Counted from the first letter of the stretch, positions 34,826 through 47,798 are shown. The stretch is 64,000 nt of DNA from Allium sativum (GCA_030737875.1 CM060909.1:31981159-32045158), one strand, 5' to 3'. The notes: a model not told the origin generated them from the letters alone. Program-made: numbers and translations.

Positions 34826-36795
34826 CCCCCCCTTAACCCTTAAAAACCTAATTCACCTCATTCAAAAGTCAAGGCAAAATCAGCCGTGACTTATCTCCTT
34901 TCCAGAAAATGAATTCCACTTTCAAAAATTCATAACAAAGGAAAAAAAATCTAAAAATCCAAAAGCTTATATATTATGGATCACGGGATGGTTCTCTTCA
35001 ATCTGGTGTAGCCATTGGGGTGTGCGACGCAGCATAGAGGAGCTCGACAGTTTTACAGTGGACATTGGTCTTGCTGGGGTTGGGTATTCCATGGTATTGG
35101 AGTGTTGTTGTTCGAATCGGAGGTTATATTTGGATTGAGAGAATGGAGTTGGGTTTGTTGGCAGAATTTTGGTGGATTCGATGATGGTGATTGTCGCGGC
35201 CTGGAGGTATGGGCTGATCGACGGAAATCTTGTTGCAGCGTCGAGTGGAGCACGGAGGGGTGGAGATGGTAGAGGATGGAAGGAAGAATTAAATGGTGAA
35301 ACTCTTTTTCCAATTCATGAAGTATGGGATGAGCTTTTGGAGTGGGAGTTCGTGAATTTGGTGTTGAAGAGGAGCAGCTTTCGGTCTGTTGATTTGGGGA
35401 AGATAAAGCAATGGGCAGGCTGGGTTTAAGTTAAAGGGTATTGAGCCAGTCAAGGGTAAAGCCCAACTTTAAATTTAAATATAGTTTTAATTTAAATTTA
35501 AAATAGTATCTTATCTTGTATAAACCATATCTTGATCATACAATATCAGATTGACGAACCGTAAGTTGCGTTGGGATCGTATGGACGGGAGCAACACAAT
35601 GAGACTGACCGGGAGTGAATCCGAGCCCGTTACAATTTATAGCAAAATAAATTGTCCGTCTAAATCAAAGACAATTATCGTTAATTAACAATGATAGTCC
35701 AATGTGAGTAAAACTCACCAACTCTGTACAGTTCTATATTTACAACGTATTCTTAGAACTGTTAAATATTGTCTGTTTGACTGTGTGTTGACTGTTTGAT
35801 TGAACTGCTAGTCAGTTAGTAGAAGTTATATATATATCTGTATGTATATATATATATATCTAAACCGTTAAATATTTATATGTTGATTCTGTTTATCAGA
35901 ATATTTCACATCGATGTGAATCGATCTTAATTGTATTGTCTAACACTGTGATGCAGGGGAACAGGTTGGAGGAATCCGACTGGATTCCTCAACATTTATT
36001 TTACTGTTTTTCATATATGTTGATGTATGATGTGATATATTATCTGTTATGGATTATATGAGTTAGAATGATGTTGATCATTGTTATTCGATATTTTAAT
36101 ATCATAAAAGACCCTGGGATGTAGAAAAGGAATATTTCAATGTATATTGAAATATAAAGGAATTTTTTAAATCAATCAATTTTATAAAAGGAAATATTTT
36201 GAAAATAAAGTATTTATAAAATCATAGGATTTTATAAAGAGGAATATTTATTGGAAAATAAATAGAATAATTAAAAAAGGAATTTATTTATAAATGGAAT
36301 ATTTATAAATAGGAAAATCTTTATAAAGTGGAATATTTATAAAGTGAATTATTTATTTAAGATAAATAAGTAAGACATTTTAAATGGATTATTTATTTAG
36401 AAAATAAATAGGATAAAGAAAAAGGCATTATTTATAAACAAATAGAGTTTTATAAAGGAAGATATTGGTAAAACAAATATAAAGGAAATTATTTGTAAAA
36501 CAAATACTATAATGACCCGCATTTTCCAGGGGTATAATTAATTTATTTAATTGTTTAAAATAGTGATATAGGAAATTTAATCATCGTTAATTAAATAATA
36601 AGGAATATTTAATTTAATTAAATAATTAAATAATATATTTAATTCAGAAATAATCAAAAATATTGGAAATCACAATATTCTGTGAACCGGGTCGTCCCTT
36701 AGATTTAATTCAGCTTAGAGTTGAATTATATTGACGAATATATTCAATCGATGACAGTTTGAACGTATAATTATAATATAATTAAAACAGAGCTT

Positions 36796-36992
36796 GAAAT
36801 GGCGCGGCAGTTCGCTATTTGGCGAATCGAACTTCAACTGAATGTACAGGATTCGTTTTAAGCCGGATTTCTGTGAAACAAGAAACGTGTGGAGCTGGTG
36901 GAGTATATCTTTCTAGTGGAAGAGAAAAATCGGGATTTCGTCGGGTAGATTTTGAGTTATGTCCAAATCAAAATTCAGAAAAGTCGCTGTAG
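36796..36992 (+). repeat. Conserved LTR block, X copy 3
   Basis: Duplicate of the block at 31263. Confidence 0.75.
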
Positions 36993-37580
36993 AATTCCTT
37001 TATATTTTGCAACGCTTTATTTACGTTATAAAAAGGTTTTTCGATATAAACTGAATATCGTTAAATCTAAAATCTGAAATATCAAACTGTAAATTCTGAT
37101 ATGATATTCTGGAGCTGTACGATATCATATGTGAAGATATACGATAATATTAATTTATTAATATTTAATTTAATTATATTTAAATATTTAAATGGGTCAT
37201 CCAGAGCTTTAAAAATAGCCGGTTTTGCAAACGAAGTCGGAATTCGACGAAACCAGTTTTGTTGGATCCGCAATATCAAATAGTTGTTAGATTTCCAGTT
37301 TCATGATTTTTAGAGTCACTGTGTGGTCGTACGGATTTTTAGAGTGAGAAACAGTCGATATTTTGACGGTTAAAAATACACTGTGTGAGCATACAGAGTC
37401 GGAATTCGACGAAACCAGTTTCGTTGGGACCGTAATGTCGAACTCTAGCTACATGTACGATTTCGTAATTTTTGGGCATCGTGTGTGATCACATGGATTT
37501 TTAGAAGTCAGAAACGAATATAAAGGATTAAATAAAATATTAAAATATTAATATAAAAATATCTAGATATTTGTGCTTGC

Positions 37581-37588
37581 TATAAATA
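37581..37588 (+). promoter_or_regulatory. TATA box, X copy 3
   Basis: TATAAATA, same context as at 32056. Confidence 0.5.
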
Positions 37589-39261
37589 CCCCCCCTTAAC
37601 CCTTAAAAACCTAATTCACCTCATTCAAAAGTAAAGGCAAAATCAACCGTGACTTATCTCCTTTCCAGAAAATGAATTCCACTTTCAAAAATTCATAACA
37701 AAGGAAAAAAAATCTAAAAATCCAAAAGCTTATATATTATGGATCACGGGATGGTTCTTTTCAATCTGGTGTAGCCATTGGGGTGTGCGACGCAGCATAG
37801 AGGAGCTCGACAGTTTTACAGTGGACATTGGTCTTGCGGGGGTTGGGTTTTCCATGGTATTGGAGTGTTGTTGTTCGAATCGGAGGTTATATTTGGATTG
37901 AGAGAATGGAGTTGGGTTTGTTGGCAGAATTTTGGTGGATTCGATGATGGTGATTGTCACGGCCTGGAGGTATGGGCTGATCGACGGAAATCTTGTTGCA
38001 GCGTCGAGTGGAGCACGGAGGGGTGGAGATGGTAGAGGATGGAAGGAAGAATTAAATGGTGAAACTCTTTTGCCAATTCATGAAGTATGGGATGAGCTTT
38101 TGGAGTGGGAGTTCGTGAATTTGGTGTTGAAGAGGAGCAGCTTTCGGTCTGTTGATTTGGGGAAGATAAAGCAATGGGCAGGCTGGGTTTAAGTCAAAGG
38201 GTATTGAGCCAGTCAAGGGTAAAGCCCAACTTTAAATTTAAATATAGTTTTAATTTAAATTTAAAATAGTATCTTATCTTGTATAAACCATATCTTGATC
38301 ATACAATATCAGATTGACGAACCGTAAGTTGCGTTGGGATCGTATGGACGGGAGCAACACAATGAGACTGACCGGGAGTGAATCCGAGCCTGTTACAATT
38401 TATTGCAAAATAAATTGTCCGTCTAAATCAAAGACAATTATCGTTAATTAACAATGATAGTCCAATGTGAGTAAAACTCACCAACTCTGTACAGTTCTAT
38501 ATTTACAACGTATTCTTAGAACTGTTAAATATTGTCTGTTTGACTGTGTGTTGACTGTTTGATTGAACTGCTAGTCAGTTAGTAGAAGTTATATATATAT
38601 ATCTGTATATATATATATCTAAACCGTTAAATATTTATATGTTGATTCTGTTTATCAGAATATTTCACATCGATGTGAATCGATCTTAATTGTATTGTCT
38701 AACACTGTGATGCAGGGGAACAGGTTGGAGGAATCCGACTGGATTCCTCAACATTTATTTTACTGTTTTTCATATATGTTGATGTATGATGTGATATATT
38801 ATTTGTTATGGATTATATGAGTTAGAATGATGTTGATCATTGTTATTCGATATTTTAATATCATAAAAGACCCTGGGATGTATAAAAGGTATATTTCAAT
38901 GTATATTGAAATATAAAGGAATTTTTTAAATCAATCAATTTTATAAAAGGAAATATTTTGAAAATAAAGTATTTATAAAATCATAGGATTTTATAAAGAG
39001 GAATATTTATTGGAAAATAAATAGAATAATTAAAAAAGGAATTTATTTATAAATGGAATATTTATAAATAGGAAAATCTTTATAAAGTGGAATATTTATA
39101 AAGTGAATTATTTATTTAAGATAAATAAGTAAGACATTTTAAATGGATTATTTATTTAGAAAATAAATAGGATAAAGAAAAAGGCATTATTTATAAACAA
39201 ATAGAGTTTTATAAAGGAAGATATTGGTAAAACAAATATAAAGGAAATTATTTGTAAAACA

Positions 39262-39266
39262 AATAC
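39262..39266. repeat. Target duplication AATAC, left of Y
   Basis: AATAC here and at 61446-61450 flank element Y exactly outside TG...CA. Confidence 0.9.
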
Positions 39267-39553
39267 TGTAATGACCCGCATTTTCCAAGGGTATAATTAA
39301 TTTATTTAATTGTTTAAAATAGTGATATAGGAAATTTAATCATCGTTAATTAAATAATAAGGAATATTTAATTTAATTAAATAATTAAATAATATATTTA
39401 ATTCAGAAATAATCAAATATATTGGAAATCACAATATTCTTGAACGGGGTCGTCCCGTAGAATTAATTCAGCTTAGAGTTGAATTATATTAACGAATATA
39501 TTCAATCGACGACAATTTGAACGTATAATTATATTATAATTAAAATCGAGCTT

Positions 39554-39750
39554 GAAATGGCGCTGCAGTTCGCGATTTGGCGATTCGAACTTCAACTGAA
39601 TGTACAGGATTCGTTTTAAGCCGGACTTCTGTGAAACAAGAAACGTGTGGAGCGGGTGGAGTATATCTTTCTAGTGGAAGAGAAAAATCGGGATTTCGTT
39701 GTGTAGATTTTGATTTACGTCCAAATCAAATTTTAAAATAGTCGCTATAG
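39554..39750 (+). repeat. Conserved LTR block, Y 5' LTR
   Basis: AATGGCGCTGCAGTTCGC at the start, AATAGTCGCTATAG at the end. Confidence 0.75.
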
Positions 39751-40108
39751 AATCGTTTATCGACCGTATCGGTTTATTCGATATAACTAGAGATCGGGTT
39801 TGAATTTAGACAAGGTTCTTTTAGGAAATAGTGATAAAATAATTTTTAGAATTTTACTTTAATTTTTAATTAATTTAATAAGCAACTTTTTATTTGGAGT
39901 ATTTCGCACCCTGTAATCAACATTTTGAAGTTCCAAAATATGAGTCCACCTACCGGTATTTTTATATTTTTGGGATCGTGTGGCATCGTTGATTACAATG
40001 GAAGTTTTAATTTCGTCGACCGAGATCCGAAAACTAGTTTTAAAATAATTAAAGAACTCGTCACCATTTAGTTTTAAAATAATTAAAGATAATGGTCCAA
40101 AATCCTTC

Positions 40109-40116
40109 TATAAAAG
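40109..40116 (+). promoter_or_regulatory. TATA box, Y 5' LTR
   Basis: TATAAAAG followed by GGAACTCTTAACC; identical box at 47791 in the 3' LTR. Confidence 0.55.
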
Positions 40117-41789
40117 GGAACTCTTAACCTAATTTATCGGTCAAACAAGTTCTATGGTCAACCAATTCATTTTTCCGCCGTTCCTCTTTCTACAGCAAAA
40201 GCAATTCACGATTTACAACAAAAATCAAAACAAATTCAAGGTTAAATCTACAAATTCTTTTACAGATATATTTATAATGCTTGAATGATCCTCTTTATAC
40301 TGGTGCCCTTTTTGGTTGAGTTCGAACGTGTTTTGGGGTATCAGGGAATTGGCTAGCGTGATGGTTTTGGGTTCGACTGGCGAGAGGAGCAGGAATTGGG
40401 GTGCGCTGCTCCAAGCAGTGGTGATGGAGGGAAGTGGCTCCACGTTGGCCAAGTATGGCGGATTTCGGTCGCCAGAATTGATAGCGGAAATAGGAATAGG
40501 GAGGTCGTTGTTTTGTTGAGTTTCTGGAAAGTTTCTGGGGCTTGACGAGATGTTGTTGCATTCAAAATATCATAGTAGATCTAGGTTGGTTTAAGGGTGA
40601 AGGCCATTCGAATTTCATAGAAGTATGGAGGTGGAATGCTGTGTAGAATGGAAAGGAGAAGGGTGTTGTACTGATGTGTTTTCGCCTGGCAGCGATGGGA
40701 GTTGTTTAAGGTGGGGTTTCGGATGTTGAATGTTGGAAGGGGAAGAGAGTTAGGAGGACAGCAGCATCCTCATTTGAATCGTTGATGGTTTGGGTTTGAA
40801 AATTTGTTCGCTGGTTTGGATTTAATAAAGATCAAGAAGGAGCTGTTGCGAACCATTTTTGTGGAAGAAGAAGTCAAATGGAGCAGGACTTGTTTTTTTT
40901 TTTGTCGGGGATGTTAACTATTTGGAGATGACCAGAATGGAGCAGCGTGAGTATGAACAATTCGGTGATGGCCTGTATTTTCCTTTTCCTGGAGCGGTTA
41001 AGTGTTGAGAAGGGAGAAGGCTATTTGGGTTTGGATTTTTAGCAAAGCAGATGGGCCTAGGTATTCATGGGTGGATGGGCCAAATTAAGTAAAGTGAGGT
41101 ACAAAAATCTAAATAGTTTTAATAATTTATTTGCTTGGTTGGGCCGGGGTTTTAAGCTTTGACAACTATGGATTGCCCGTGGTTTTAAGACTGCGGATGG
41201 GTTTTCAAACGGGTCAAAACATAATGAGGTTGGGCTGAAATAAAAAGGTGAAACATGGTCCGACAGGATCGTATGCGCTGGAGCGACATCATGGAACTAG
41301 TTTGGACTGATTGGAGCTCATCACAATTTATGACGGAATAAATTGTAGGATCAGAACCAACGACCGTAAATCGTGTTTAACGATTACGGACAATGTGAGT
41401 AAATCTCACCAACTCTAAACAGTTTATAATTTCATGTTGTATTTTTAGAACTGTTAGAAATTGTCTGATTTACTGTGTGTTGACTGTTTGATTGAACTAC
41501 TAGTCAGTTAGCTGAATTTCTATATTGATTATGTTTAACAGAATATATCATATGGAACTGAAAGTGATGTTATCTATATTGTTTAACATCTGTGATGCAG
41601 GGAAACAGGTTGGAGGAATCCAACTGGATTCCTCAACAGTTATTTTATTGCTTTTCATATATTGTCATATGATGGGATATAAAATCTGTGGGCAATTATA
41701 TGTGCTTGGACGATATTGAACATCGTGATTTGATATGATTGAATACCATAACATACCGAAATGTTGATAAGGGGATTTTCAAAGTGATA

Positions 41790-43450
41790 TTGAATACAGA
41801 ATATTTATAAATTGAAATATTTATAAATAAGAGATATTTATAAATTTAAATATTTATAAATAAGGAATATTTATAAATTGGGATATTTATAAATAGGAGA
41901 TATTTTAAAAAGGAAAATAAATTCAAAACATTTCTTTTTGAATGGAAAGGCCTGTGTGGCGGGTTTGGGGATTTTCCCGATGCTCCCGATACAAAGGAGG
42001 TTATGGCGAATTTTCCCGGGAATTTAAGGAGTTAGAATATTTTTAAGAATAAATTTGAAAATGGAATATTTGCAAACCATTTGCAAATAGTATAAAATAG
42101 AGAAAAGAAATATTTGTAAACCATTTACAAATAAAATTGAAAGGGGAATATTTAGAAAATAAATAGAGTTAATAAAAAGGAAATTGGTTTATAAAGGAAA
42201 CCGTTAGAAAAAGGAAAACATTATTAAAAGGACATTTACAAAGTGAAGAACCGTTACTAGAAGTAAATCTTTATAAATGAATAAACGTGTTAAAAAGGGG
42301 ATCTTTTTAAAATGGATAAACGTTATAGAAAGGAGTTAATCGAATATGGTATTCGAAAGGAGAAATCGAATATGGTATTCGAAGTTAGTTAATCGAATAT
42401 AGACATTCGAAAGGAGTTAATCGAATATGGTATTCGAAGTTAGTTAATCGAATATGGTATTCGAAAGTTAGTTAATCGAATATGTTATTCGAAAGGTGTT
42501 AGTCAAGTCAGGTTAGTCAAATAGAGTTAACCAGTTAGAGTTAATCAGTTAGAGTTAATCAGTTAGAGTTAATCAGTTAGAGTAAATCGATTAGAGTTAA
42601 AACGAACTAGAGTTAATCAAATATAGTTATTTGAGACAGAGTTAGTCAAACATAGTATTCAGGGTAAGTTGCCATCTCGGACGACTGCTAGCGTAATTCA
42701 CAGGGCTGTACATAGCCTAAGGCGGTCGGATGTTTCCTGAGGGAATCGGGTGTAACCATTTGTGATCGCTGCGATATAGAGTCAAACGAATGGAGTTAAA
42801 TCGAATATTAGTTATTTAATAGGAGTTAATCAAGTTGAGTTAATTAAACCAAGTTAGTCGAGCCTAGTTAATCGAATCGAATCGGTCGAACCAAGTAAGT
42901 TAAGATAGTCGAGTTAGTCGAGTTAAGTTCGTCGAGTTAAATTAATCGATGTTAGTTTCATCGAAAGGAATTAATCGATGTTAGTTTCATCGAAAGGAAT
43001 TAATCGATGTTAGTTTCATCGAAAGGAGTTATCGATGTTAGTTTCATCGAAAGGAGTTAATCGATGTTAGTTTCATCGAAAGGAGTTATCGATGTTAGTT
43101 TCATCGAAAGGAGTTATCGATGTTAGTTTCATCGAAAGAAATTATCGATGTTAGTTTCATCGAAAGGAGTTATCGATGTTAGTTTCATCGAAAGGAGTTA
43201 TCGATTATAGTCTGATCGAAGTGAGATTTATCGAATAAGAGTTATTCGAGAAGGAGTAATCAAATATAGTTTATTCGAAAGTGAGATTTTCAAATATGAG
43301 ATATTTGAAAAGAAAGAGTTATCGAATATTAGTTATTCGAAGAGAGATTATCGAATATCGTTTATTCGGAAGGAGTTAATCGAATATAGGTTATTCGAAG
43401 AAGAGTTAATCAAATAGAGATTTCTCGAAGAGAGTTAATCGGCAAATTCG
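41790..43450. repeat. Inverted-repeat field of Y 5' LTR
   Basis: A run of short palindromes with changing arms: ATTTGCAAA/TTTGCAAAT (42068-42088), TATTTGTAAA/TTTACAAATA (42111-42133), TCGAATA/TATTCGA (from 42340, several copies), TCGATG/CATCGA (nine copies, about 42944-43200, unit 26-28 bp), CAAATAT/ATATTTG (43291-43307). Stretches of AGTTAATCAGTT repeats lie between them, and a unique segment is at about 42665-42780. Confidence 0.85.
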
Positions 43451-44039
43451 ATTATATCGAATTCGGGAAAGTACTTATACTTTCCAGTGTTTAAATAGAG
43501 ATTTATTTATTTATAAATAAATAAGTGTTAGGTTAATTATTCACTAATAAGAATAGAAGTTATAATTAAAGTTAGATAATTCGAAAGTAGGGATTATAAC
43601 GTTATCGTTATAACCAATGTTTTAAATATAGAAGTGGATTTGTAAAATTGAATCCGAGAAAGGCGTAAAGAAGTTGTTAAAGATTCAAAGATAAACTTTG
43701 ACCATTACGAAGTTATAACGTTGTTCAGTTAAGGTCTGAGAGGTAATTATACCCCAACTTGAGTGACTTCCTTCTTGACTAAGAAATGGTAAGGTTTGAT
43801 CGTAAAGGAGTTTCGGAAATGTTTTCCAAACGAGAATCAGAAATGTTTTCTGATAAAAGAAAAATAAGAATTTAGAATATAGGGAAACAGGAGATAAATA
43901 AATGAACTAAAGAGATTTATGTTAAATGATGTTTGTTCGATATAATTTCCATTTGGAAATAATATCGTTGTTTGCACACTTGTTTTTCTTTGATAGTTAA
44001 CTCATCGACTATCGAAGTTTTGACCATTTTAACGTTGTT

Positions 44040-45589
44040 AATATGGAGAGACCGGTTGGATTATTATCCATAGAACCACTCTGTATTGGCATAAGCGTCG
44101 CGAATCATATATGCCAAAGATAATTGAAGACGGAGTAAAATACAAGGGCTGTTGTATAAGTCTTAGATAACAGTGACTAAGATGGATATATGGAATAGTG
44201 CCTTCGGTTTGTCCAGTCCCGGGACAACTTGTATGGACGAAGGTTTGACAGAGTATATCCAATGGATCGCGTAAGTTGATCTGTTCAAACGTATTCACGT
44301 TTGGTGGCGGAGGAATTCGTTTCTCTTAGCTGTATACCCGTCTTATTTTTGGATAAGTCAATTTGTGATTTGGCGGGTATGACGATGTGACATTCTAAGT
44401 GAATGAGGATGACTTGTGTTGATGAATGTCTGATAGAGTATTTCCAGAAAGGTCACGTACATTGATTTCTTCAACCGTACCAAGAGTGGAAGCTAAGAAG
44501 GAAACTTCTTTAGCTAACACGTAATGTACTGTTGTAGACGTCAAATAGTGATTTTCGATGGATTTGACAATGTAGCATTCGAAGTGAATCTGATGTAATG
44601 ATAAAGCGTAGCTTCTAGCCTCATCAACCGGTAAATGACAGAAATCGGGCAGGCAGCATGGCTAAGTCGGTCGCACCGAAGTAGGGTGTATAATCACCTA
44701 TCGAGAGAATATTCATTTGTTTCTTAAATCTATCAATGTTGTCCTATATATATACGGGAACGGTTGCTGATCCCAACCGTTGGTGATGTACATTCGATAC
44801 ACTCAAGCGAAATGAGTGGTCGGTCATGTGTGGCTGAGTTACAAGATGTTCTTGTTGAACTCCAGTGTATCGTTCCTAGAGTACACTGATCAGAAGGTGG
44901 TTCCATACCTTGTCATAGTTGGAAATCCATTATCCAATACGTGCTTGCGATTTTGATTGTATACTATATATGTAGAACGTGAGATGAAAGCGTTTCTGCT
45001 AGTTGATATCTATTTGTACATAGACATTATTATAATATCAAATGGTTTTTGATATAAAGATATTTTGGATTCTCATAAGGGAAAAACCCGTTCCGTTCTG
45101 TGGCGTGGTCTTATGAGATATCGTTTACTTGTTCATATGCCTGTTTAAACCGTTTTACTCATACCAGTCCCATGACTGACCCAGATTTTACTTTGTTGTT
45201 TTCCCTAAACTCTTGGGTGCCTAATTTGTACGGGCAGTCAAGTAGTCAGGAATTTGCAGATATACTTGGAGAGCTTGGAGCAGGAGGCTTCAAGATCATA
45301 TAGCTATAGTTATTTCCGTTGTGTTGTAAGTGCTGTACTCTGATAAGTGCTATTGTATACATAACTGTTATATTTCAAAGTTATGTTATCTATTATATGT
45401 TATTCGTTCCGCTGTGAGGTTCGTGTTACTCTGATGTTGTGTTCTTCTTCTTCTTCTATTCTAAGTTTCTATCTTATCTATTCTCACACTCTAATTTCTT
45501 TCATTAATTACCGGGATTTTTCGATGTTTTGGTTATCGACATCGTGTTTATGTCGATAACCAAAGCCGCTCAAAATCCGGGTCGTTACA
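44040..45589 (+). repeat. R-U5-like tail of Y 5' LTR
   Basis: It shares boxes with D, B and Z: GGAAATCC...ATTTTGATTGTA (44921-44960), CCCGTTCCG...GGCGTGGTC (45087-45110), CTCATACCAGTCCCATGACT (45158-45177) and ACGGGCAG (about 45230). Non-coding. Confidence 0.65.
45528..45564. repeat. Terminal 15-bp stem-loop of Y LTR
   Basis: Perfect arms of 15 nt (45528-45542 and 45550-45564, core GGTTATCGACAT) with a 7-nt loop CGTGTTT. An outer helix CCGGGATTTT/AAAATCCGGG with one mismatch encloses it. It ends just before the LTR terminus; identical at 61384-61420. Confidence 0.85.
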
Positions 45590-45591
45590 GT

Positions 45592-45603
45592 TGGTATCAG
45601 AGC
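45592..45603 (+). other. Primer-binding site of Y
   Basis: TGGTATCAGAGC, exact initiator-Met tRNA complement, 2 nt after the LTR. Confidence 0.9.
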
Positions 45604-46942
45604 TTAAGTTAAGAATTACTTGGTTCTGTGGCGTGACTCGGTAGAGATAGGGTTAGTAATACCCTAGATTGAGTTTGAGTGTATATATATACGAGTGCGT
45701 ATTTGTATTTGATATAAAAATTTGTTTTATATTGTGGAGATTCATTGGCTGAGTTGTTTATGAGTTCTGGTCGATCAGTTTGATCCACTGTATCGGTAGG
45801 AGTAAATAAACACTTGAATACGATGGACCGACACAGTATGGATATGTGATATATTATCATATATAGGATGTGTTGGTAGTGATTTTAATCAGATAAGATT
45901 ATAACATGTGAAATGGTTATATATAACCAATCAGAATTTATATAAGCAAAATATATTAAATAAGATGAATTAAATTTGAATTTAAATCAGATTTGGAATT
46001 AAAATAAGGAAATTTTAAGTTCTTGGGAGATTTTGAAATGTTTTCAAAATGGAAGTATTTGGTAATGATTTTGAAAATGATATAGTATTGAAATCACTTG
46101 TGTCGCTGGAAAATAATTCCGATGATGACTGCGCAGTATCATCGGTGTGATTTTCGAGTTCTAAGTGGTGGATTACTACCAGAGATTTTGATTTGAATTG
46201 TTTTGAGAAAACAAGTTGTTTTGAAAATCCAAAGGTTTTGAATTGGCACTATGATTTCAAATTGATTTGAAATTTACCCAGGAATTTAAGTTCTAGAAAT
46301 AAAAATTTAACTTGTGAAGTTAATTCGAATGGGATGGTAAAAGTAAAGTGAATAAATTAAATTTTTTACTTGAACTAAGTTAAGTAAAAACTGATTGGAT
46401 TGAAAATAATCTGGAATTAAATTGGATTAATGAGTTAAGAGTTTGAAATCGAGAATGGAACTCGAGTGGAAATAGAATTCGACTTAGGTATAAGCGAATG
46501 ATTTGGTTTTGAGAGTGAACTGATTGGAGATCAAGTTGGTAATGCATTGTTATATGCAGAAGTGGTAATGAATGGTAGGGATGTAATGATATGCCCGACA
46601 AAAAGGTACAATTTTATATTTTATATGAGTTTGGAATTTATGAGCCGAATTGGAAAGCCGTTTGGCGTTTTGATTTTCTTTTGGGTTGAAGAAGGCCCAG
46701 AGAGGCAAGTTGGAGTTTGAGCTATTGACCAGTACAAAGGAGGTGTTGGCAAAATTTTCCGAAAAAAATAAGTGTTAGAAAATTTTTAGAATTTTTGAAA
46801 ATTTTAGTTGGTCGGAATGAATTAATATTTTAGTGATATTAATTGGTTCAGTGAAACTGAAGTTGAGAGGTAAACAAATCTTAGGAGTTCCAATGTATAG
46901 GGTCGTCCTCTAACTTAGCAATTTCGAGGACGAAATTATTTT

Positions 46943-46955
46943 AAGTGGGGAAGAA
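46943..46955 (+). other. Polypurine tract of Y
   Basis: AAGTGGGGAAGAA immediately before the TG of the 3' LTR. Confidence 0.85.
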
Positions 46956-47235
46956 TGTAATCACCCGCATTTTCCAGGGGTATAATTAATTTATTTAATT
47001 GTTTAAAATAGTAATATAGGAAATTTAATCATCGTTAATTAAATAATAAGGAATATTTAATTTAATTAAATAATATATTTAATTCAGAAATAATCAAATA
47101 TATTGGAAATCACAATATTCTGTGAACGGGGTCGTCCCTTAGATTTAATTCAGCTTAGAGTTGAATTATATTGACGAATATATTCAATCGACGACAGTTT
47201 GAACGCATAATTATATTATAATTAAAATCGAGCTT

Positions 47236-47432
47236 GAAATGGCGCTGCAGTTCGCGATTTGGCGATTCGAACTTCAACTGAATGTACAGGATTCATTTTA
47301 AGCCGGATTTCTGTGAAACAAGAAACGTGTGGAGCTGGTGGAGTATATCTTTCTAGTGGAAGAGAAAATTCGGGATTTCGTCATGTAGATTTTGATTTAC
47401 CTCCAAATCAAATTTTAAAATAGTCGCTATAG
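47236..47432 (+). repeat. Conserved LTR block, Y 3' LTR
   Basis: Counterpart of the block at 39554. Confidence 0.75.
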
Positions 47433-47790
47433 AATCGTTTATTGACCGTATTGGTTTATTCGATATAACTAGAGATCGGGTTTGAATTTAGACAAGGTTC
47501 TTTTGGGAAATAGTGATAAAATAATTTTTAGAATTTTACTGTAATTTTTAATTAATTTAATAAGCAACTTTTTATTTGGAGTATTTCGCACCCTGTAATC
47601 AACATTTTGATGTTTCAAAATATGAGTCCACCTACCGGTATTTTTATATTTTTGGGATCGTGCGGCATCGTTGATTACAATGGTAGTTTTAATTTCGTCG
47701 ACCGAGATCCGAAAACTAGTTTTAAAATAATTAAAGAACTCGTCACCATTTAGTTTTAAAATAATTAAAGATAATGGTCCAAAATCCTTC

Positions 47791-47798
47791 TATAAAAG
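47791..47798 (+). promoter_or_regulatory. TATA box, Y 3' LTR
   Basis: TATAAAAG, same context as at 40109. Confidence 0.5.

Larger units (their letters stand above)
33745..36507 (+). mobile_element. LTR X left part, tandem copy 2 (2763 bp)
   Basis: It begins TATAATGACCCGCATTTTCC directly after ...AAACAAATAC of copy 1. The head is of the Y type, the body of the X type. It is nearly identical to copy 3. It includes a conserved block (34034-34229) and TATA box (34818-34825). Confidence 0.9.
36508..39266 (+). mobile_element. LTR X left part, tandem copy 3 (2759 bp)
   Basis: Begins TATAATGACCCGC like copy 2 and ends ...AAACAAATAC (39266), where element Y starts. It has slightly more private substitutions (for example in 37615-38060) than copy 2 relative to copy 1. 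Conserved block 36796-36992; TATA box 37581-37588. Confidence 0.9.
39267..45589 (+). mobile_element. Element Y 5' LTR (6323 bp)
   Basis: It starts TGTAATGACCCGC and ends GGGTCGTTACA, followed by GT and a primer-binding site. The order is: conserved block (39554-39750), TATA box (40109), GC-richer segment (about 40290-41060), a GTGAGTAAATCTCAC hairpin (about 41395), GAGGAATCC hairpin, inverted-repeat field (41790-43450), R-U5-like tail (44040-45589), terminal stem-loop (45528-45564). The 3' LTR is colinear. Short frames such as 44038-44298 (minus) and 45100-45303 recur in each LTR copy and are not supported as genes. Confidence 0.92.
45590..46955 (+). mobile_element. Element Y internal region (1366 bp, non-coding)
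   Basis: It runs from the primer-binding site TGGTATCAGAGC (45592-45603) to the polypurine tract AAGTGGGGAAGAA (46943-46955), which is preceded by TTCGAGGACGAAATTATTTT, as in chromoviruses. No gag or pol domain is recognisable in any frame. Y is therefore non-autonomous and must borrow proteins, plausibly from a chromovirus with the same primer site. Confidence 0.88.

Noticed and set aside
44038..44298. Minus-strand 86-aa frame found again at 59894 and 63219
   Set aside because: It lies in the R-U5-like tail, antisense to the element, and is kept only among closely related LTR copies; D, B and Z do not preserve it.
45100..45303. 67-aa frame in both Y LTRs
   Set aside because: It covers conserved non-coding boxes that are not in frame in D, B or Z.
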